Shown here one piece after another: positions 49,001-55,961 of a stretch of 64,000 bases of DNA. The translations under genes were made by a program, and so were the position numbers. How positions within the stretch are numbered: the first letter of the stretch is position 1; each line of letters starts with the position of its first letter. The notes beneath the pieces are model-generated. The model saw nothing but the letters and a program-made list of their open reading frames with translations, ran no database searches and was not told the DNA's origin. Source of the stretch: CAWCDJ01 sp963836015 (GTDB lineage Bacteria > Acidobacteriota > Terriglobia > Bryobacterales > Bryobacteraceae); NCBI GenBank assembly GCA_963836015.1, contig CAWIIF010000004.1, positions 124,001-188,000 on the forward strand, in the 5' to 3' direction.

Positions 49001-51000
49001 GCCTCTTTCCGCCGCTGCTCATTCCATTCGGTCTCGAGTTGCTCGAGCAGGCGCAGCAGTGCCGGTTCCGAGCTATACATCTGAAGAGTGCCTTCGACAG
49101 CTTCTACAGCTTCGGCAAAGCGTTGCTCAGCGCGGAGCGCTTCGCATCTCGCAAGAACCGCCTGGACCGCCTGTTCGCGCTCCCACGTTCCTTTTGCCGA
49201 CATCGTTTGGGCGAGGATGCGGATCAGGGCCGTCTCGCCGGGGAATATTTCGAGCGATCGATCCAGCAGCGTGAGAGCGGCCTCGTAGTTGCGGGAGGCG
49301 GCAAGCGTGCCGGCTTCCTTGACCGCAGTCTCGATCGCCAGGGCGCGTGCCCGCGATGCCAGTTCCTTCTGCGCATACGCGAGAAGGTGAGCGACTTCCT
49401 TGTTGTCCGGGTAGTCGCGCTGCAGGTCTTCCAGGCGGGAGGCCGCCTCTTCCAGCCGTTGGTCCTGGAGGAGATCTGTGGCGCCGGCCATTTCATTCTG
49501 CAGCCGCTGCTTTCGCTCCTGCGCAGTCTTCTCGTTGCGGACCAATTCGATGGTGAGGCGCACCTTCGGCGAGTCCGCTTCGGGGCCAAGTCCTGTCAGC
49601 AGGGCGAGCGCCTCGTCATACGCGGGCACCAGCAGAAGACTTTGCGCCTTCCGTATGGCTTCGTCGATTCGCTGTTCTGCCTGGCGGCGCTCCACCTCCG
49701 ATTTCACGGTCTTCAGAAACTCCGCCGCCTCCGGATTTTCCGGGTCATGCCGCAATGCCTCTGTAGCCGTCCGGTAGGCGGCCGTGAGGTTCCGGCCCTC
49801 AAACTCGCGTCGCGCCTCGGCCAGCAGTTCGGATGCCTGCCTGGCGTGCTCCGCAAGTCCCTTTGCGTGCTCGACTCGCGCCTGGATGTAGTCGTTTTCC
49901 CGATCCAGTTTCAGCGCCAGTTCGAATGCCTGGACCGCGTCGGTAAACCGGCGCTTGACCAGGTGGTCCTCGGCGGAACCCAGCAGCGATTCAATTCTCG
50001 GCTGCAGGGACCGCTGGCGGAGTTGTTTGAGCAGTTGCTCCCTTAGGGCGCGCGCCGCGCGATTGCCGGGGTCCAGGCCGAGCGATTCCTGCAAAACGGT
50101 CTGCGCGGGCTCGAGCTGTTTTTTTTCGATCAGCTCCTGTGCCTGCGCGAGGAGCGTCGAGGCGCGCTCTCTTCGCTGATCGAGGACGAGCGGCTGGATG
50201 TCGAACAGCACTTCCTTCAGGCTTTGGTAGCGCAGTTCGCGGTCCCGCTGAACGATTTTCGAAACGATCTGCTGCAGGGCTTCGGGAACGTCCGGTACGA
50301 ACTCTTTAAGGGGGCGAGGATCCTCGAATGTCAGCCGGTACATCATGCTGCGAGCGTCCGGAGCCTCGAACGGATGCTTTCCCGTGATCAGTTCGTAGAA
50401 AATGACGCCGTACGCGAAGATGTCGCATAACGAGTCGAAGTCGGCGCCAGCGAGCTGTTCCGGCGCCATGTAGAGCAGCGTGCCGATCAGGTAGCCTTGC
50501 TGCGTCAGGCGGGTCGCGTCGCGGTCGTTCATCAGCCGCGCGATCCCGAAATCCATGATCTTCACGGTGCCGTCGCGCAGCACCATGATATTGGCCGGCT
50601 TTACGTCCCTGTGCACAACGCCGTTCTTGTGGGCGCAGTACAACCCTTCGGCTACCTGCGACATGATGTTGCACTTTTCCAGCAGGCTCAGCGGCTTGTG
50701 CGAGCTGATGATATGGTGCAGGTCTTCGCCTTCCAGGTACTCCATCGCAATGAAGGGAAGATTCTCGTGTGTACCGTACTCGTAGACCGTGACTAGATTT
50801 TCGTGCCGAAGGTTGCCGGCAACCATGGCTTCGTTGCGGAAACGCGTGAGGGTGTCTTTGCTGGCCTGGGTCAGGACCTTGATGGCTACCGATCGGTTGA
50901 CGGTTGGGTCGAAGGCGCGGTAAACCAGGCCGAAGCCGCCGCGGCCCAATTCCTCCACGATCTCGTACCTGCCAATTTGTTTCGGCTTCCCCTCTGCCAT
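43039..51000 (-). CDS. Giant membrane Ser/Thr kinase with ~30 56-residue helical repeats and PEGA-like C-terminus
   Basis: A 2653-residue protein from ATG 51000; the frame is open further upstream, but that part covers the promoter region. The kinase domain (about 10-275) has GRGGFG (19-24), AIKVL (Lys41), HRDVKPAN (130-137), DFG (150-152) and APEQL, so it should be active. Residues about 290-2010 are around 30 tandem repeats of 56 residues (core pattern: EAL/EAI near position 8, LxxYPGxP near position 20, then RxxAI near 45), a long helical solenoid. One membrane segment lies at about 2019-2041. Beyond it come PEGA-like beta sandwiches (VEIGNEKCTTPNC, VYIDGRRAG, VKLDGQTIGET), a charged helical linker and an NTF2/SnoaL-like domain at the end. 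The sensory part is probably outside the membrane. Confidence 0.88.
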   Translation of the reverse strand: MAEGKPKQIGRYEIVEELGRGGFGLVYRAFDPTVNRSVAIKVLTQASKDTLTRFRNEAMVAGNLRHENLVTVYEYGTHENLPFIAMEYLEGEDLHHIISSHKPLSLLEKCNIMSQVAEGLYCAHKNGVVHRDVKPANIMVLRDGTVKIMDFGIARLMNDRDATRLTQQGYLIGTLLYMAPEQLAGADFDSLCDIFAYGVIFYELITGKHPFEAPDARSMMYRLTFEDPRPLKEFVPDVPEALQQIVSKIVQRDRELRYQSLKEVLFDIQPLVLDQRRERASTLLAQAQELIEKKQLEPAQTVLQESLGLDPGNRAARALREQLLKQLRQRSLQPRIESLLGSAEDHLVKRRFTDAVQAFELALKLDRENDYIQARVEHAKGLAEHARQASELLAEARREFEGRNLTAAYRTATEALRHDPENPEAAEFLKTVKSEVERRQAEQRIDEAIRKAQSLLLVPAYDEALALLTGLGPEADSPKVRLTIELVRNEKTAQERKQRLQNEMAGATDLLQDQRLEEAASRLEDLQRDYPDNKEVAHLLAYAQKELASRARALAIETAVKEAGTLAASRNYEAALTLLDRSLEIFPGETALIRILAQTMSAKGTWEREQAVQAVLARCEALRAEQRFAEAVEAVEGTLQMYSSEPALLRLLEQLETEWNEQRRKEAVQKVREQAEALLEQKQPEKAVERLRQVLTRYPDEPVLSELLSRAEQEARERERARAVEAIARAVAQRTGARDFEGALRVVDKGLEDWKEDGYLLRLRGEVLGSRQAWERQQAINGVLAAAKQLLSGEHFLEALSTVTAALEEYAGDPQLTELQKEIDKAWEAYKRRQAILKASSDARKLISGGRLDEAVAMLEQAVREYPGERELGTLSGRAREALRARNRALAIERAIKESQELADGKQFERARRILEQALVTYVAESNLIRQLEAVENAESAWQQELAIKRLLEQTDQLARDNRFEEAIKLLASSNMKSPLLETARKDIENQQAEYLRRRSIASAASGASLLLDQGRLEEAIQLLRRATTSYPGESEWEPLLARARRDLAARRRAEDIARVEKDAGALASRNQFSEALEMLARGLETWPGEASLLKLRESVEGDRAAWERKQAFEKILREVEDLAKQRQFEKALQTAGEGLREYREAPALVELRNRVESEWLAQKRSQAIEAAAAQGRSLISAGRWNEALDLLRISCSEYAGDPALQALLSEAENGLKQKERRDRSVIDAEAMLAEGRDEDAIGSLEPVAARFPDDPEVAALLKRGREQLEARRLGEAVDKLADEALALASRSEFDRGLALVNRALKNWPGESRLLEVRGSLLAAREEWQRAEALKAAIEKARKLGSGKRYAEAIAAAETALKEYPGDPALSDLLKEFQFRQTLANARRLIETGRPDEALEMLLSFPPGKTADPELAAVLDQARIGVRAAAIDRHAREVRSLIDAGDLDAAMSRVDEGLRKWADARSLQELRHLAVSRKAAWQRQQAIDTAAQECRRLEEKGQLKEAMRLVEKFLGEYPDAPPLTAIRLRLRDELAEQERRRQRSRDLKELGAIQAAAVKAQSADEISELLARAREIGRKYSSDQEVQSSAAEPLRHLSDIERAHQEVADGAFDSALGICAPYLARFPDHTLFGELKRKAELGRKGAHLEALRQSAAAEPDLAKRALILEEGLQRYPGEAAIADELRFIRKKLALADSIVEKARAAEQAGRWDEALEQWTSLLTIYDQYPELKKEIERVQRARDAARAEAIDHWARQIEQMLGSGDVSTARELLRQSLAEHQGAPRLLALESRLREAEQKKARARDLLAQAQAAREKGRFAECQACLREAFQLEEFDPAFRKLVLTKLIDHAESVVQTDWRQAETLVIEANSLEPGYQPPEAMLRNISDRKKDAAVADCLAQADEFQKKGDLQSALAELERGLQSYPDEQRLAAPRSALAGQIRQEREAVAGELRQIDESAKSAGQAAELDALRIRAAGIAAENQADREIADLAAATIRVLEHRAKELRREHLRSLVAANRKRLLMFAGAAGVLLAAVVAVPPLLRGPAKIPVKITTDVAGASVEIGNEKCTTPNCTLKVGPGSYALRVAKAGYKPITREVKVTAGQPPVEMALTLEPLSQLLSVNTNFDSGQVYIDGRRAGALRDGQFTASGILPGRHTLRVTGGSAEFEAGWNSAAGSPPGLIGPITAKEVQATVVANAGGAGSIACNCGVEEIKVDGASAGKTPAASGSSASLPDLKEGTRQIAIGDRSVVVDIRPDPALNVFLNLDRNVGVLTVETGEDRVKVFLNNQQYQRTTEHGKLRIPLDVGTYSIRVEKDGFQAPPPQQIMLKKGEEKPVVFALSRSPAYLEISGAVAGSSVKLDGQTIGETNSAGTFRHEVPPGQHTVQLTKDDYSPVQFSEQFTSGKTTQLERARVTMSKLTKAPPPPDPKRIEAQDWARIASSTNPDDFDTFVKNHPGAGTLAGQARARAAELRQQAQANASRQAEQAAWNKVDPNNKGQLEDYLSHFSTGQHADGARARIAELDRLAAEASAAQTLRDREQKKRADQQAVVKVLKDFEAAYNSKDIGALQKIWSGLPVATYRQQFADAKELRFQLEPVGQPSMNGDSASVTCTRRLVYRPRSGPAMTAAEPVTVTLFRSSSGWQIGSIDRH

Positions 51001-51045
51001 GATCGAGCACACGGGCCCCTTAGCCCGGGGAACATCGTGAAAACG

Positions 51046-51051
51046 ATTATA
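51046..51051 (-). promoter_or_regulatory. -10 box (TATAAT) of the giant kinase
   Basis: On the minus strand a perfect TATAAT runs from 51051 to 51046, about 45 bases before ATG 51000. The -35 region is weak (TTCCCG at 16-base spacing). Confidence 0.5.
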
Positions 51052-51175
51052 TTCTAAGATAGGCTGCCGGGAACATCGGGATGATTGCAAAAGCTCAAAT
51101 AGTCCTATAACTTGCGGCGGTTTTCGGCTAATCGCCTGTCTGGTCCCTGCGAATTGTCGTATACTTGACCCTAAC

Positions 51176-51562
51176 GTGCAGATCCGAGACCGCCAGAAGA
51201 ACGGCCCGCCGCGGTTTCCGCATTGTGCCCTGGACGAAGTCATCAACCGGGACTTCATCCGATCGGAAATCGAGGGCGGAGTCTACCTGGAGAATCTTCC
51301 CCCGGGGACCGAGTTGGAAGTTCGCACCGAGAACCGTTCTTATCGAATCCAGTGTTGCGGTGGGGGGAAGGTGTGGATTTCCGGTCATCCGGTGTTTTGC
51401 CCCGAGCCCGTTTTGGTCAAACTGCATGGTTCGACTTGGGGCGGCGCGGTCATGCGTACCGCGTACATCGGGAGGGGAATGCGACTGGAATTCCGCCACC
51501 CGGAATATCAGGTCGTCATCACCTCGGCGGTATTGGATATAACAGACAAGGCCTGTGCGTAG
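51176..51562 (+). CDS. Small conserved-looking protein of unknown function (128 residues)
   Basis: GTG 51176 opens a 128-residue protein with no signal peptide. The pattern is beta-rich: FIRSEIEGGVYLENLPPGTELEVRTENRSYRIQC (residues about 27-60), then KVWISGHPVFCPEP, STWGGAVMRTAYIGRGMRLEFRHPEYQ. It contains three cysteines in the middle portion (CC and C) that could bind metal or form a disulphide. A TATACT sits 10 bases before the start. It is divergent from the giant kinase gene and at the right end of the tRNA-bracketed segment. I recognise no domain; similar small proteins are common in Acidobacteria. Confidence 0.7.
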   Translation: MQIRDRQKNGPPRFPHCALDEVINRDFIRSEIEGGVYLENLPPGTELEVRTENRSYRIQCCGGGKVWISGHPVFCPEPVLVKLHGSTWGGAVMRTAYIGRGMRLEFRHPEYQVVITSAVLDITDKACA

Positions 51563-51570
51563 TCAAAAGG

Positions 51571-51633
51571 TGAAGTGAGCTCGGCCCTTTAAAAGCAGAA
51601 GGTCCGCAGTTCGATCCTGCGACCGCCCACCAC
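51571..51633 (+). pseudogene. Decayed tRNA-Val copy (3' half intact, right copy of direct repeat)
   Basis: The 39 bases 51595-51633 match tRNA-Val 41316-41354 with two mismatches and end with the tRNA 3' CCA. Further upstream a shorter match remains (GAGCTCGGCC against TAGCTCAGCC, then CTTTAAAAGCAG against CTTACAAGCAG), with the D-loop/anticodon part missing and no GGGCGG acceptor. It cannot fold as a tRNA. It is a relic of a tRNA duplicate or the attR end of an integrated element. Base changes and an internal deletion favour an old event. Confidence 0.7.
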
Positions 51634-51666
51634 ACCAACCCATCCAAAGTCAAAAGCAGGCTGGGG

Positions 51667-51672
51667 TATACT
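51667..51672 (+). promoter_or_regulatory. -10-like TATACT six bases before start codon
   Basis: TATACT ends six bases before GTG 51679. No -35 element with correct spacing and no ribosome-binding site are seen. This is the clearest sign of leaderless initiation in the window, since a transcript would begin at about the GTG. Confidence 0.45.
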
Positions 51673-51678
51673 CGGCTG

Positions 51679-53598
51679 GTGTCGCGCGCTCTGACCATTG
51701 GGGAAGCCTTTGCTCTGGCGGAAGACCTGGTGAAGCGCGGATGTTGGGACGACGCGCGCACGGTTTGCGGCAGGATTGTTGCAGCCGATCCACGGTACGC
51801 GCCGGCGCTCCACCTTCTCGGAATCGCCGCCCGCCGCCGGGGCGACCGCGTCGCGGCGATTCGGTTCCTGCAAAAGGCCGTGGCATCCGCGCCTGGTTTC
51901 GCCGCCGCGTTCAACGATCTAGGCAACCTCCTGATGGAGGAAGGGCGCACCGCGGAGGCCATCGCACAATACCGGCAGGCGATCGCAATCCAACCCGCAT
52001 ATCCGGAAGCGCACAACAACCTCGGCAATGCCTGCCAGATAGGAGGACTCCTGGAAGACGCGGTGGGCTGTTACCGGCAGGCCCTCGGCCTGTCACCGGC
52101 TTATGCGGAGGCCTATCGCAATCTGGGGAGCGCGCTGCGGCGGCTCGGCCGGCTCAGTGAGGCGGTCGGCTGCTTCCGATCTGCCGTCTCTTTGAACCCG
52201 CGCTACGCGGATGCCATCACGCAGCTGGTGCAGGAAGTCCGGTCCTTGTGCGACTGGGAACTGGTGGACGCTCTGACGGCGCAACTCGTGGAAGTGGTCG
52301 AGACGCGGTCGGCGGCCGTCAATCCGTTTGTCTTCCTCTCGCTGGAAACGACGGCACGCCAGCAATTCCTGTGCGCCCGCCGGTGGGCGGAGGAGCACCT
52401 GGACGTCCCCGGTGCGAGACCGCCCGCGCGCCGGGCACACGCCCGTCCGGGCGATCGGATCACCCTTGGGTACCTCTCCGCGGACTTCCAGGAACACGCC
52501 ACCGCGCACCTCACGGCCGAACTGTTTGCGCTCCACGATCGTTCCCGGTTTCGGGTAATCGGCTACTCCTACGGCGCCGACGACGGCAGCCCGATGCGGC
52601 GGCGGCTGGCGAACACCTTCGACGATTTCGTGGATCTCGAGACGGCCTCGCACGCCCAAGGCGCGGAGCGGATCCGCAACGATGGCGTCGATATCCTCGT
52701 GGACTTGAAAGGATACACCCGCGACGCGCGGCCGACTATCGTGGCGATGCGTCCGGCTCCGATTCAGGTCAGCTACCTGGGTTATCCGGGAACGATGGGC
52801 ACCAACGCCCTTGACTACATCATTGCCGACCCTTTCGTCCTTCCCGCGGACCAGCAGCCGAACTATGCCGAGAGCATCGTGCACCTTCCGGATAGCTACC
52901 AGGCGAACGATTCCACGCGGCCCATCGCGGAGCGCATCCCCACGCGCCGGGAGTGCGGATTACCGGAATCCGGGTTCGTGTTCTGCTGCTTCAATGCATC
53001 GTACAAGTTCACGCCCAGGGTCTTCGATGTCTGGATTCGCCTGCTGGGAGCGGTGCCGGGGAGCGTGCTGTGGATTCTCGCATCGAACGACCTGGCTGCC
53101 GGAAATCTCAAGCGGGAAGCCGAAGCCCGGCTCGCCGGGAGCGCGGGCCGCCTGGTATTCGCACCCTCGCTGCCCAACCCCGAACATCTCGCCCGCTTCG
53201 CGGTTGCGGACCTGTTTCTGGACACGCTGCCCTATAACGCGCACACGCTTGCCAGCGATGCTCTGTGGGGTGGATGTCCGGTGATCACCTGCAGCGGCGA
53301 GACGTTCCCGTCGCGGGTCGCGGGTAGCATCCTGCGCGCGGCCGGGCTGCCCGAGCTGGTTACGGAGTCCCTTTCCTCTTACGAGGCATTGGCGCTGCGC
53401 CTGGCCCGCGATCCGGCGGAACTGGGGATTCTCCGGAGACGGCTTCAGTCTAACCGGGGAGCCGTGCCGCTCTTCGACAGCCGCCGGTTCACGCGGAACC
53501 TCGAATCGGCGTTCAAGACGATTTGGCGGCGACATTTGGCGGGTGAACCCCCCAGTCCGTTGACCGGTGCCGGTCACCAAACCGTGACCGAGGGTTAA
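51679..53598 (+). CDS. TPR-containing O-GlcNAc-transferase-like protein (SPINDLY type)
   Basis: A 639-residue protein from GTG 51679. Residues 1-200 are about five TPR repeats (ALHLLGIAARRRGDRVAAIRFLQKAV, AFNDLGNLLMEEGRTAEAIAQYRQAI, AHNNLGNACQIGG, AYRNLGSALRRLGRLSEAV). A C-terminal glycosyltransferase-41 domain spans about 255-625 with DLKGYTRDARP, APIQVSYLGYPGTMG, FNASYKFTP and LDTLPYNAHTLASDALWGGCPVITCSG. The family uses nucleotide sugars (UDP-GlcNAc or GDP-fucose) to modify Ser/Thr of proteins; the position of the His and Lys catalytic residues was not fixed here. It lies between the tRNA relic and the T6SS operon. Confidence 0.9.
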   Translation: MSRALTIGEAFALAEDLVKRGCWDDARTVCGRIVAADPRYAPALHLLGIAARRRGDRVAAIRFLQKAVASAPGFAAAFNDLGNLLMEEGRTAEAIAQYRQAIAIQPAYPEAHNNLGNACQIGGLLEDAVGCYRQALGLSPAYAEAYRNLGSALRRLGRLSEAVGCFRSAVSLNPRYADAITQLVQEVRSLCDWELVDALTAQLVEVVETRSAAVNPFVFLSLETTARQQFLCARRWAEEHLDVPGARPPARRAHARPGDRITLGYLSADFQEHATAHLTAELFALHDRSRFRVIGYSYGADDGSPMRRRLANTFDDFVDLETASHAQGAERIRNDGVDILVDLKGYTRDARPTIVAMRPAPIQVSYLGYPGTMGTNALDYIIADPFVLPADQQPNYAESIVHLPDSYQANDSTRPIAERIPTRRECGLPESGFVFCCFNASYKFTPRVFDVWIRLLGAVPGSVLWILASNDLAAGNLKREAEARLAGSAGRLVFAPSLPNPEHLARFAVADLFLDTLPYNAHTLASDALWGGCPVITCSGETFPSRVAGSILRAAGLPELVTESLSSYEALALRLARDPAELGILRRRLQSNRGAVPLFDSRRFTRNLESAFKTIWRRHLAGEPPSPLTGAGHQTVTEG

Positions 53599-53749
53599 CG
53601 ACTTTTTTACCGCCGGGTCCTAGAGGCGGTACCGCTTCCACGCGCCGACTAGTACTGCTCCGCTGGCCGATTCTTGCTATCTCTAGGTGCGTCCCGGAGC
53701 CGTTGCTCATCTTCGCAGGCTCTTGTAAATCAAAGCATTACAGATTAGT

Positions 53750-53821
53750 GTACTTTTTAGTACAGACGTGTTGACCGGCTGTCACACTCTTTGTGCATAA
53801 GACCGCATATCAGTACAGACG
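53750..53821 (+). promoter_or_regulatory. Operator-like repeats upstream of the T6SS promoter
   Basis: An inverted repeat GTACT (53750-53754)/AGTAC (53759-53763) with TTTT loop, and the 10-mer AGTACAGACG occurring twice (53759-53768 and 53812-53821), 53 bases apart, the second ending nine bases before the -35 box. They could bind an activator or repressor of the T6SS operon. Confidence 0.4.
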
Positions 53822-53830
53822 GTAGTAAAC

Positions 53831-53859
53831 TTGACGAGAGTCCTCAGCCGGAATATAGT
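53831..53859 (+). promoter_or_regulatory. Promoter of the T6SS operon (TTGACG / TATAGT)
   Basis: TTGACG (53831-53836), a 17-base spacer and TATAGT (53854-53859), each matching the consensus in five of six positions. Transcription would begin around 53866, with GGGAGG (53875-53880) serving as ribosome site for ATG 53889. The remainder of 53599-53830 has no gene. Confidence 0.7.
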
Positions 53860-53888
53860 TTCGGGAGAACTCTCAGGGAGGCAATTGA

Positions 53889-54401
53889 ATGGGAAGAGAG
53901 AGCACACAACACAAACTGGACCGGGTTCGGTCCCCACGCGTTCAGATTACTTATGACGTCGAAGTCGGCGGCGCGATCGAACTGAAAGAGCTCCCGTTTG
54001 TGGTGGGCGTCTTGGGCGATTTCACCGGACAGCCCGAACAGCCGCTCCCCAAACTCAAGGAGCGGAAGTTCGTCGAGGTGAACCCCGATAACTTCGATAC
54101 CGTCTTGGAAGGAATGAAGCCGCACCTTGCCTATACGGTCGAAAACAAGCTCAGCGAGGAGCCGGACGCGCCGAACCTCAAGGTGGATCTGAAGTTCTCC
54201 AAAATGGAAGATTTCGAGCCGCAGAATGTCGCGCGCCAGGTAAAGCCGCTGAAGGAACTGCTGGACCTGCGAACACGGCTCTCCGACCTTCGGGGAACCC
54301 TACAGGGTAACGACAAGCTCGAGGAAGCCCTCCTCGAATCCGTGGGCAACGCCGACAAGCTGGCGAAGCTGAAGGGCGAAATGAAGGGAAAGGAAGACTA
54401 G
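53889..54401 (+). CDS. tssB: T6SS contractile sheath small subunit TssB (VipA)
   Basis: A 170-residue cytoplasmic protein of the ImpB/VipA family: the LPFVVGVLGDFTG motif in the N-terminal part, then RKFVEVNPDNFDTVLEGMKPHLAY and the heptad-like C-terminal tract EALLESVGNADKLAKLKGEM. It assembles with TssC into the contractile sheath that drives the Hcp tube and its effectors out of the cell. First gene of the operon, with a GGGAGG ribosome site; tssC begins 4 bases after its stop. Confidence 0.96.
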   Translation: MGRESTQHKLDRVRSPRVQITYDVEVGGAIELKELPFVVGVLGDFTGQPEQPLPKLKERKFVEVNPDNFDTVLEGMKPHLAYTVENKLSEEPDAPNLKVDLKFSKMEDFEPQNVARQVKPLKELLDLRTRLSDLRGTLQGNDKLEEALLESVGNADKLAKLKGEMKGKED

Positions 54402-54405
54402 TCCA

Positions 54406-55890
54406 ATGGCTGATCCACAAAAAGCCCAACCGTCGGCCGCGACCAGCGAAGTCCAGGAAAGAGGTCTGCTCGATCAGCTCGTGGATGAGGGCCGTTTCGG
54501 CGCCGAACCGGCTGCCCGCGAACGCGGCAAAAACCTGGTGAAGGAGTTTGTCGCGCAGGTGCTCGAAGGTTCCATGACCATCGCGCGCGACGCCGAAATG
54601 ATGATCAACGCGCGCATCGCGCAGATCGATCATCTCGTCTCCATCCAGTTGAACGAGATCATGCACCACCCGTCGTTCCAGAAGCTCGAAGGCACCTGGC
54701 GCGGCGTCAAATACCTGATGGATCAGAGCGAAACCGGCACGACGCTCAAGATTCGCATCCTCAACTGCAACAAGAAAGAGCTGTTGAAGGATATGCAGCG
54801 GGCGCCGGAATTCGACCAGAGCGCGCTGTTCAAGAAGATTTACGAAGAGGAGTACGGCGTGTTCGGCGGATCGCCGTTCGGCGCCCTGGTCGGCGACTAC
54901 GAATTCGGTAAGCATCCCGAGGACCTGGAGTTGCTGGAACAGGTCTCTCACGTGGCCGCCGCGGCCCACGCGCCCTTCCTTTCGGCCGCCACCCCCGACC
55001 TCTTGAACCTGCCGAGCTGGACCAGCCTGGACGCCCCGCGCGACCTGGCGAAGGTTTTCGACACCACCGAGTACGCCAAGTGGAAGAGCTTCCGCCAGTC
55101 GGAAGATTCCCGCTACACCGCGCTCACTCTGCCGCGCGTGCTCGGGCGCCTTCCTTACGGTAAAGATACTAAGCCGGTCGAAGAGTTCAGTTACGAGGAG
55201 CACGTGGATGGTAGCGATCATTCCAAGTATCTTTGGATGAACGCGGCTTACACGCTGGCTACCCGGATGACTAACTCGTTTTCGCAATTTGGTATGTGCG
55301 TGGCCATGCGCGGAGTAGAAGGCGGCGGCCTGGTTACCGGCCTTCCCGTCCATAACTTCTACACCGACGAAGGCGACGTCACCATGAAGTGCCCCACCGA
55401 GGTGCCCATCACGGACCGCCGCGAGAAAGAGCTCGCCGACCTCGGCTTCGTTCCGCTGGTGCACTGCAAGGACACCGACTACGCTGCGTTCTTCAGCGTT
55501 CAGTCCTGTCAGAAGCCCAAGCTGTACGATACGGACGCGGCCAACGCCAATGCGCGTCTCTCGGCCCAGATCCCCTATATCATGGCTGTCTCCCGGTTTG
55601 CGCACTATCTGAAGGCGATGATGCGCGACAAGATCGGCAGCTTCATGTCGCGTACCGACGCGGAGATTTTCCTGAACCGCTGGATTACGCGCTACGTCAT
55701 TCCGGACGACACTGCGTCGCCTCAAATGAAGGCTCGCTGCCCCTTGCGTGAAGCGCGCGTGGATGTTACGGAGGTCCCAGGTAAGCCCGGAGTATACCGG
55801 GCAGTTGCGTTTCTACGGCCGCACTTCCAGTTGGAAGAGCTGACTGTGTCGCTGCGGCTCGTTGCGGATTTGCCGGCACCCGCCAAGTAG
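54406..55890 (+). CDS. tssC: T6SS contractile sheath large subunit TssC (VipB)
   Basis: A 494-residue ImpC/VipB-family protein. Typical motifs are present: GTWRGVKYLMDQSE, FGGSPFGALVGDYEF, and further on EYAKWKSFRQSEDSRY and LPRVLGRLPYG. It forms the sheath together with TssB. The gap after tssB is 4 bases and the ribosome site lies in the tssB end. It is followed by about 71 bases, then hcp. Confidence 0.97.
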   Translation: MADPQKAQPSAATSEVQERGLLDQLVDEGRFGAEPAARERGKNLVKEFVAQVLEGSMTIARDAEMMINARIAQIDHLVSIQLNEIMHHPSFQKLEGTWRGVKYLMDQSETGTTLKIRILNCNKKELLKDMQRAPEFDQSALFKKIYEEEYGVFGGSPFGALVGDYEFGKHPEDLELLEQVSHVAAAAHAPFLSAATPDLLNLPSWTSLDAPRDLAKVFDTTEYAKWKSFRQSEDSRYTALTLPRVLGRLPYGKDTKPVEEFSYEEHVDGSDHSKYLWMNAAYTLATRMTNSFSQFGMCVAMRGVEGGGLVTGLPVHNFYTDEGDVTMKCPTEVPITDRREKELADLGFVPLVHCKDTDYAAFFSVQSCQKPKLYDTDAANANARLSAQIPYIMAVSRFAHYLKAMMRDKIGSFMSRTDAEIFLNRWITRYVIPDDTASPQMKARCPLREARVDVTEVPGKPGVYRAVAFLRPHFQLEELTVSLRLVADLPAPAK

Positions 55891-55961
55891 TGTCGCCCGG
55901 GGTGCCGCACTTCAGTCCAGGCACTTAAGAAAATAGAAGAGAGAGAAGAGAGGAGAAGCAC

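Noticed and set aside
43213..50796. Many plus-strand frames opposite the giant kinase (up to 380 residues)
   Set aside because: They are mirror frames of a GC-rich repetitive gene with high Arg/Leu/Pro content and no domain.
41277..51633. A CRISPR array or insertion sequence in the giant repeat gene
   Set aside because: The repeats are at protein level with diverged DNA and no spacers, and no transposase or integrase gene was found in the segment.
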